Source: Candidatus Heimdallarchaeota archaeon (lineage in GTDB: Archaea; Asgardarchaeota; Heimdallarchaeia; Hodarchaeales; S146-22). From it: a DNA stretch of 6,052 bases. A program made the position numbers and the translations under genes. Shown in pieces: positions 1 to 4,837 of the stretch (positions are counted from its first letter, which is position 1; each line of letters starts with the position of its first letter). The DNA is taken from NCBI GenBank assembly GCA_015520535.1, contig WAPZ01000347.1, positions 1-6,052 on the forward strand, written 5' to 3'. The notes under the pieces were generated by a model, which searched no databases, was not told the origin of the DNA, and saw nothing but the letters and a program-made list of their open reading frames with translations.

Positions 1-3000
1 AGAGACAGTATTATTACAGAGTACAAGCTGAAAATGCGGGGGGTACGAGTGCATATTCAAATGTCGCAAATCAAAAGTCGCCTCCCATACGATTTTTAAT
101 TAACGTGACTTCTTACGGTAGCGGTATTCTTCCTGATGATCTCTGGAATGATTTTAGTTTTGCTGCGACAGGGGTGAAATTATCGGGTTTAACAGATAAC
201 TACCGTCAAACATCAAATCTCGAAATTGAATCTGCGTCCGCTTTTGACGGGCATAGAGATTACGGCGTAACACTGAATGCAATTTTCCCTGAAAATGTAA
301 TGCTTCGATTCAAATATGTAAGCGTTGGTAACAGTGGCCTGATAAAGGTAAATGGTCTGGAATATGGTGTTCCGTATAATTTTTATTTTATGGCCAGTTC
401 AACAAGAACATGGGCGGGGGGAGAAACCAGGTATACTATTGGTGCCCAATCTGTGATTATAGATCCCTTAAATAATAAAGATTCATTGGCGCTAATTTCA
501 GGAGTTTTATCTGATGCCAATGGTACGGTTTTGATTACGATTGATCCCAATAGTTCTGATCCGGGAATTATCAATGCCATGGTAATAGAACGAGGAGACC
601 CCTCATCTGCTTCTGATTTCTATGCCAAAGCCAATTCGGATGTCAGTAAGCTTTACAACTGGGGCGTATATCCGGATGGTACGGGCGGAAGATTAAAATC
701 CTTTGGTGAGAGCAATAAAAATCTGCATATAACAAATGATGGACATTTATATGATAATATTAGTATAAATGGTTCAGGTTCAAAAACATTTTTTGATAGT
801 AACACAAATATTATCGTTCAGAGTAGTGTGAATAATATTGAATTCTCAGATCTTGAAATAGCAAACAATACAACTGTAAATATTTTAGGGCAGGGAGATA
901 CTTGTAATGTGAAAATCATTCAGGGTGATCTCGTTTTAGGTAGCGGTTCAGTACTGGATATCGGTGATAATACCCTTACTTTATTGCCGGGCACTACTCT
1001 AAACAATTCAAATGTAAACGGAATGCTGGGTTTTGATAATGGGAACTTAATTATTCAATCCGGTAATAATGCAATTCACCACCTTTATCTTCAAGCATCA
1101 AGGGATAGTATATACCAATTGGATGCTGATTTCGGATCCACAGGATTTATGCTGCTGCACAATCGACTGAATCTGACAGGGAAACTTAATCTTATTACTG
1201 GTAAAATATATACGGGCGGAAATCTGGCCCTTGTGTCAAACAAAGATTATGATGCGAGCATTCTGAAAATTACATCTCCGGCTTCGATTGAGGGTAATGT
1301 TGAGGTGCAGCGGTATTTTGGCAGACCATCAGATTTCTATGGGTTCTTTTATTTGGGCACACCTGTTGCAAGCCAGACTGTCGGAGATTGGTTAGATGAT
1401 TTCACGATCACAGGAGTTGGTACAGGCTATGGAAATTTGAAGTTTTTTGATGAATCCACTTCTTCATGGGTTGGAATGACCAGTAATACGGATCCTATTC
1501 CTCCTGGCAAGGGTGTTAATGCTTTTATCTTCACAAGGGACTTTTCAGACGGTTTCGTCCACTATGATAACGTTAATTTGTTGACACAAGGAGATTTCAG
1601 TTTCAATAGTCTTACCTATACCAGTTCAAGCTCTGATCCCGGATGGAATTTGATCGCCAACCCTTATCCATCAACTATCGATTGGAGTAAGGTGAATTGG
1701 GGGAATACGAATTACGTAAATCGGGTGAATACAGCTTTTTATAAGTGGGATCAGGCCAACGGCGGATTTATTGTTTGGACTCCAACAACTACAGAAAGTC
1801 CTTTGATTGCTAAGGGGCAGGGATTTTTTGTTCAAACAAATAATGATAATGGCACTGCTATTAAATTGGTAGTAACAGAGGACATAAAGGCTGATACGAT
1901 TGTTCCGTTTTTACGAAAAGCAGAAAAGGAGAATATCCTCCAGATTATTGCCTCGGATCCTGTATCACACTCGGTTAAGACATATATTTCCTTATTTGAT
2001 AATGCTACGGCGGGTTTTGATGCGCATTATGATGCTAAATTTTTAAGGGGAAATTATATAAATATTTATTCAATTGGGAAAGACGGGGATTATTATGCTG
2101 TAAATACATTGCCTACACGAAAAGCGAATTACCTGATTCCATTAGGAATTACTTCAAGTTCTCAGGGAGAATTCAGGCTGACATTTAACAATCTCGATTC
2201 GTACGGCAAAGAATATGAATTAAGTTTGATTGATAAATATAATGGGGAATCCTACAAGTTGGATAACGGATTTGTTTATGACTTTACTATAAATGAAGAT
2301 ACGGCTTCGTATGGAGATAACAGATTTGTAATAGCCATCAATGCTGATTTGCCGTTTGTTCAAATTTCAGGGAAAGCAGAATCAGTATACGATGAGCCGC
2401 TTGCAGAAACAAAAGTTCCGTTTGTTACGGAAATTACAGACACCACAAGTGTAATTACTGATGAGAACGGAACTTTTGAAATTGATTTAATAAAGGGAGA
2501 AATGTATCAGGTCAATCCACAAAAGTCCGGGACCTACTCATTCGGTACAGTAAATCTTATTGACTACATACAATTGATAAGATTTATTCATAACAGACGG
2601 ATTATTCTTTCTGATTTTGAATACTTGTCTGCAGATATTGATAATTCAGGAAAGATTAACAGGCGTGATGTTAAATTATTGCGTGAAATTATAATTCATC
2701 AATTTTTTGGTAGGCCCGATAATTTCAACTGGCGATTTGTTGGTGAAAAATATAAGCTGGATAGGATTGGTAAAAAATATACGATTGATGACGGATTAAG
2801 TCTTATGCCGGATGACTATATTGATGACCAGTTTTCGATGAGAGGATTCATCCCCGGCGACGTTTATGCGAGATCGGGTTATGGAGGATTTCTCAAATCA
2901 AATCCGGATGAAGCGCCAACTCTTATTTTAGGAGAGCCTATTGTTGAGAAAAGCGTAAAGAAGATTCCTGTTTTTGCAAAGAATTTCAAGGGTGTCGAGG

Positions 3001-3557
3001 GATTCCAGTTGAGTATATCACAGCATAATGCAAAATTAATTAACGGGGCAATCGCGATCGATGAGGAAGATATAAGTACTTTGCCAACAGGTGAAAAAGT
3101 CTTATTATGGGCGGTGAAAACGGATGAACCGGTTTCTCTTACAGATGGGACATTGTTGTTTTTTATTCAATCGGATACCAGGGATGAAGATGAAAATATA
3201 CTGAAAAATTCAAATGGGTATATCGCCACCAACAGGGACCAAATGGTAAGCTTGAAAATTGAACAAATCAATGGATTGAATCGTGATACTGCCATGGGAA
3301 TCAGTGCTTATCCTAATCCGTTTGACAATCAACTAACGATCACTCTGCAATTACATAAGACTGAGGAATTGGAATTCCAATTATTCAATGCGAATGGCCG
3401 CCTGGTTCATGCAATAAATAAGAAATTGAATGCGGGATTGCATGATCTGGATCTTCAGAGTGATTTGAGTTTTAAAGGGCAACTACCCAAGGGGGTCTAC
3501 ATTTTGAACTTTGTTATTGATGACAAACTGATCTCCAAAAAATTGATCAAAGAATAA
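1..3557 (+). CDS. Large multidomain T9SS-secreted surface protein (5' partial)
   Basis: The reading frame is open from the left edge (first full codon at 3) to TAA at 3555-3557, giving the last 1184 residues. A GTG at 105 is not the start, because the upstream codons encode a good fibronectin type III end. Domains in order (visible residues): Fn3 tail 1-27; an 'INVTSYG...' beta-sandwich module 30-200; a 'DFYAKA...NWG..PDGTGG' module from 205, followed by beta-strand-rich repeats to about 430; a 'GNVEVQRY...WNLIANPYP...GQGFFV' module 431-611; a carboxypeptidase-regulatory-like fold about 788-843; a dockerin-like pair 848-916; a cohesin-like segment about 971-1090; a T9SS type A sorting domain 1099-1184. 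These are all adhesin or carbohydrate-binding types. No catalytic domain is visible, although one could lie upstream. Export through the Sec system and then T9SS to the surface is expected from the family. The substrate is unknown. Gene 2 begins 27 nt downstream. Confidence 0.93.
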   Translation, partial: RQYYYRVQAENAGGTSAYSNVANQKSPPIRFLINVTSYGSGILPDDLWNDFSFAATGVKLSGLTDNYRQTSNLEIESASAFDGHRDYGVTLNAIFPENVMLRFKYVSVGNSGLIKVNGLEYGVPYNFYFMASSTRTWAGGETRYTIGAQSVIIDPLNNKDSLALISGVLSDANGTVLITIDPNSSDPGIINAMVIERGDPSSASDFYAKANSDVSKLYNWGVYPDGTGGRLKSFGESNKNLHITNDGHLYDNISINGSGSKTFFDSNTNIIVQSSVNNIEFSDLEIANNTTVNILGQGDTCNVKIIQGDLVLGSGSVLDIGDNTLTLLPGTTLNNSNVNGMLGFDNGNLIIQSGNNAIHHLYLQASRDSIYQLDADFGSTGFMLLHNRLNLTGKLNLITGKIYTGGNLALVSNKDYDASILKITSPASIEGNVEVQRYFGRPSDFYGFFYLGTPVASQTVGDWLDDFTITGVGTGYGNLKFFDESTSSWVGMTSNTDPIPPGKGVNAFIFTRDFSDGFVHYDNVNLLTQGDFSFNSLTYTSSSSDPGWNLIANPYPSTIDWSKVNWGNTNYVNRVNTAFYKWDQANGGFIVWTPTTTESPLIAKGQGFFVQTNNDNGTAIKLVVTEDIKADTIVPFLRKAEKENILQIIASDPVSHSVKTYISLFDNATAGFDAHYDAKFLRGNYINIYSIGKDGDYYAVNTLPTRKANYLIPLGITSSSQGEFRLTFNNLDSYGKEYELSLIDKYNGESYKLDNGFVYDFTINEDTASYGDNRFVIAINADLPFVQISGKAESVYDEPLAETKVPFVTEITDTTSVITDENGTFEIDLIKGEMYQVNPQKSGTYSFGTVNLIDYIQLIRFIHNRRIILSDFEYLSADIDNSGKINRRDVKLLREIIIHQFFGRPDNFNWRFVGEKYKLDRIGKKYTIDDGLSLMPDDYIDDQFSMRGFIPGDVYARSGYGGFLKSNPDEAPTLILGEPIVEKSVKKIPVFAKNFKGVEGFQLSISQHNAKLINGAIAIDEEDISTLPTGEKVLLWAVKTDEPVSLTDGTLLFFIQSDTRDEDENILKNSNGYIATNRDQMVSLKIEQINGLNRDTAMGISAYPNPFDNQLTITLQLHKTEELEFQLFNANGRLVHAINKKLNAGLHDLDLQSDLSFKGQLPKGVYILNFVIDDKLISKKLIKE
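3..602 (+). other. Fn3 C-terminal strand plus 'INFG'-type beta-sandwich module
   Basis: Codons 3-80 encode 'YYYRVQAENAGGTSAYSNVA', the last two strands of a fibronectin type III domain. From about 90 to 600 follows a module of roughly 170 residues starting 'FLINVTSYG' and including 'WNDF', 'VMLRFKYV', 'GLEYGVPYNFYFMAS', 'LSDANGTVLITI' and 'NAMVIE'. This order of motifs is typical of a malectin- or CBM-like beta-sandwich common after Fn3 domains in Bacteroidota surface proteins. A ligand-binding role is inference; the family resemblance is from memory of the motif pattern, not from a search. Confidence 0.65.
615..1835 (+). other. Beta-strand repeat region and 'QRY/NPYP/GQGFF' module
   Basis: Codons from 615 give 'DFYAKANSDVSKLYNWG' and 'PDGTGG', a recurring opening of beta-helix-like regions in Bacteroidota T9SS proteins. 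About 200 residues rich in N, G, T, I and L follow, with short strand-turn units such as 'GDLVLGSGSVLDIGDNTLTL'. At 1293 'GNVEVQRYFG' starts a second recognisable module, continuing through 'GTPVASQTVGDW', 'WNLIANPYPSTIDW' (from 1644) and 'IAKGQGFFVQ' (ending 1835). The function of this module is not known to me; it is a lineage marker and probably structural. Confidence 0.6.
2364..2750 (+). other. Carboxypeptidase-regulatory-like fold followed by dockerin-like EF-hand pair
   Basis: Codons 2364-2529 start 'ISGKAES' and contain 'ITDENGTFEI' and 'YQVNP', the pattern of a carboxypeptidase-regulatory-like beta-sandwich. Directly after it, 2544-2750 encodes two helix segments, 'GTVNLIDYIQLIRFI' and 'RRDVKLLREIII', ending in 'NWRFV'. 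The second is preceded by a calcium loop D-I-D-N-S-G-K-I-N-R-R-D (2634-2669) with Asp at loop positions 1, 3 and 12 and Ser at 5, as in dockerin type I. The first loop has no acidic ligands and is degenerate. The closing 'WRFV' matches the Bacteroidota version of this domain. Confidence 0.7.
2913..3272 (+). other. Cohesin-like beta-sandwich segment
   Basis: About 120 residues lie between the dockerin-like pair and the sorting domain. They contain 'KKIPVFAKNFKGVEGFQLSI', then 'AKLINGAIAI', 'VLLWAV' and 'DGTLLFFIQSD'. This order (V-x-V-x-A-x-N-F, V-x-G-F-Q, later L-x-x-W and a G-x-L-x-F-x-I strand) resembles cohesin folds. The similarity is to fold pattern only; a true cohesin activity is not shown. 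Confidence 0.5.
3297..3554 (+). other. T9SS type A C-terminal sorting domain
   Basis: The final 86 residues contain 'AYPNPFDNQLTI', then 'LEFQLFNANGRLVH', 'LNAGLHDLDL', 'LPKGVYILNFVIDD' and the basic end 'KLISKKLIKE'. This is the motif order of the type A sorting signal (TIGR04183 family): YPNPF at the start, a G-R-x-V strand, a G-x-H-x-x-x-L turn, a G-V-Y strand and a terminal K-K-x-x-K. In characterised members the domain is recognised by the type IX translocon, cleaved, and replaced by an anchor at the outer surface. Confidence 0.93.
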
Positions 3558-3584
3558 TTGATAATTTAAAGACCTGACCATACA

Positions 3585-3875
3585 GTGAAATTTTCTAAAT
3601 ATATATTTTTATTAATTTTAATACTGAGCCTTGAGTTTGTCACAATAGATTCGAGGTCTCAACCTACAGAATGTTCTGCTGCCTGTGCCGGATGTGTTGA
3701 TATTTGTTTAGCTGATTCAACACCTGATTGTTCAGAATGTGCAGCATGTAATCAAAATATTTGTGGTAGTGCTATTCCGATCAATTCCTATATGGCTTTT
3801 TTACTATTGTCGGGCATTTCCTATGGAATTACGGCAATAAAGCGATTTAAGGGCAAGTCAAAGGGTAATGAATAA
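3585..3875 (+). CDS. Small Cys-rich exported protein with C-terminal membrane/sorting tail
   Basis: I do not recognise a named family for the whole protein. It has 96 residues. The GTG start is chosen because an in-frame stop lies at 3567-3569 and a typical signal peptide follows: K2, K5, a hydrophobic run 6-21 and a possible cleavage near S25. The mature part has eight cysteines (30, 34, 37, 41, 49, 52, 55, 60) in two similar blocks. The C-terminus is 'IPIN', a hydrophobic segment about 69-85 ('LLLSGISYGITAI'), then a basic tail rich in Lys and Arg. That end resembles the short PID-CTERM-type tails of small Bacteroidota proteins, where a P-I-D motif precedes a 'GxxYG' hydrophobic helix; here Asp is replaced by Asn. 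The cysteines could bind metal or form disulfides. It sits 27 nt after the T9SS gene and overlaps the hydrolase by 8 nt, so it is probably translated with it. Confidence 0.82.
   Translation: MKFSKYIFLLILILSLEFVTIDSRSQPTECSAACAGCVDICLADSTPDCSECAACNQNICGSAIPINSYMAFLLLSGISYGITAIKRFKGKSKGNE
3669..3764 (+). repeat. Two tandem four-cysteine units inside the small protein
   Basis: Residues 29-41 (3669-3707) and 48-60 (3726-3764) are both 13 long and align as E-C-S-A-A-C-A-G-C-V-D-I-C and D-C-S-E-C-A-A-C-N-Q-N-I-C with two single-residue shifts. The spacings are C-x3-C-x2-C-x3-C and C-x2-C-x2-C-x4-C. A six-residue linker ('LADSTP') separates them. Both DNA copies begin with GA, one variable base, then TGTTC, and both end ATATTTGT, which fits an old duplication but could be convergence on Cys codons. 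Confidence 0.55.
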
Positions 3876-4800
3876 ACTTTGGAAATATCTGCTTTCGGGG
3901 ATATTTTTAATTTCCATTGCCACCTTAGTCATTGATTATATCCAGGAGCCGGTATCTGTCAGGAAATACAGGGAGCAAAGAAATGACTTGCAATTCATAG
4001 CGTTATCAAAAGGTCAAACGAGATATTCCTTAAATGAAAAAGGATCTGAGGAATTAGCCGTTTTTATTCATGGCGGTGGAATCATTGGCAGTGAAATTTT
4101 TAAAAAAAACATTGGTTGGCTTAATAAAAAGGGAGTTAGTACCCTTACATATGATCAGTATGGGCGGGGGTACTCTGACAAACCAAGAATCGACTATTCT
4201 TCCGATGATTTAGTGCGTCAATTTGAAGAATTACTGGACAGCCTGGATTTGCGGGACAAAAAAATCAATCTGGTTGCACTTTCTATGGGTTCGATTATTG
4301 CCTGGAAGTTTCTCAAAACCAATCCTTCCAATGTTAAGAAGGTCATTTTTTTAAGCCCATCGTTATTCAGTGGATTTTCCCCGAATTTAGTTTTAAAAGT
4401 CCCTGTATTAAATTATTTACTGATGACGTGGTATTGGAAACCGCAATATATCCGGAAGAGAATAAAAGAATTTTACGACCCGGATCAATTTAGCGAGTAT
4501 TCCGTACTCCTTGATTTTTTTTCAGGTTTCAGGGGCTTTAAGCGAGTGTACCTATCCACGTGGCTGGGTATAATATCCGAAAATTGCATGGTTGATGAGG
4601 TGGAGCCGGGTTATTTAGACGATATATATTTAATTTTTGGCAGTAATGATCCGTATCTAAATATAAATTCCAAAGAACAGATATCTATGATATTCCGGGA
4701 CGCGCCTATTTATGTCGTTAACAATTCAGGTCATATGCCTAATTACGAACAGCCTGAGCAGGTCAATCAATTATTGATTGATCTTTTGAAAGAAAATTAA
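3868..4800 (+). CDS. Membrane-anchored alpha/beta hydrolase
   Basis: The 310-residue product belongs to the alpha/beta hydrolase fold, AB1 type (lipase, esterase and related serine hydrolases). An N-terminal hydrophobic helix (about 7-25), uncleaved in appearance, would anchor it in the inner membrane with the domain in the periplasm. Seen in the sequence: oxyanion region 'FIHGGG' (66-71), 'YDQYGRGYSDKP' (95-106), nucleophile elbow 'VALSMGS' with Ser139, acid Asp261 in 'FGSNDPY', and His289 in 'NSGHMPNYEQPEQV'. The triad is complete and in the usual order. Residues about 165-230 form a lid-like insertion with aromatic and basic residues. The elbow reads A-x-S-x-G rather than G-x-S-x-G. The ATG at 3868 overlaps the end of the Cys-rich gene by 8 nt and has a modest purine stretch (AAAGGG) just upstream. 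The substrate is unknown; a lipid or acyl ester is a reasonable guess. Confidence 0.88.
   Translation: MNKLWKYLLSGIFLISIATLVIDYIQEPVSVRKYREQRNDLQFIALSKGQTRYSLNEKGSEELAVFIHGGGIIGSEIFKKNIGWLNKKGVSTLTYDQYGRGYSDKPRIDYSSDDLVRQFEELLDSLDLRDKKINLVALSMGSIIAWKFLKTNPSNVKKVIFLSPSLFSGFSPNLVLKVPVLNYLLMTWYWKPQYIRKRIKEFYDPDQFSEYSVLLDFFSGFRGFKRVYLSTWLGIISENCMVDEVEPGYLDDIYLIFGSNDPYLNINSKEQISMIFRDAPIYVVNNSGHMPNYEQPEQVNQLLIDLLKEN
4761..4787 (+). terminator. Weak hairpin plus T-run at the 3' end of the hydrolase gene
   Basis: TCAATCAA (4763-4770) and TTGATTGA (4774-4781) form a perfect 8-bp inverted repeat around a 3-nt loop. The outer pairs 4762/4782 (G-T) and 4761/4783 (G-C) extend it to 10, and TTTT follows at 4784-4787. 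The layout is that of an intrinsic terminator, but the stem is AT-rich, the T-run is short and it lies inside the coding sequence, so it may be chance or give only partial termination before the last gene. Confidence 0.22.
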
Positions 4801-4837
4801 TAAGAGCTTTTCTTAAATACCCTCTAACAGTAAGCAG

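Noticed and set aside
383..580. Minus-strand open frame of 65 codons
   Set aside because: It lies wholly inside the well-supported T9SS gene, has no recognisable motif and is a codon-pattern shadow.
1308..2740. Recurring peptide 'FGRPSDF' (near 1314) and 'FGRPDNF' (near 2706) in the large protein
   Set aside because: The two lie in different modules at different structural positions, and the flanking sequence does not align, so this is most likely coincidence.
3558..3584. Possible promoter or terminator in the 27-nt gap after the T9SS gene
   Set aside because: No stable hairpin with a T-run and no convincing TTTG / TAnnTTTG spaced pair of the Bacteroidota type was found there or just upstream.
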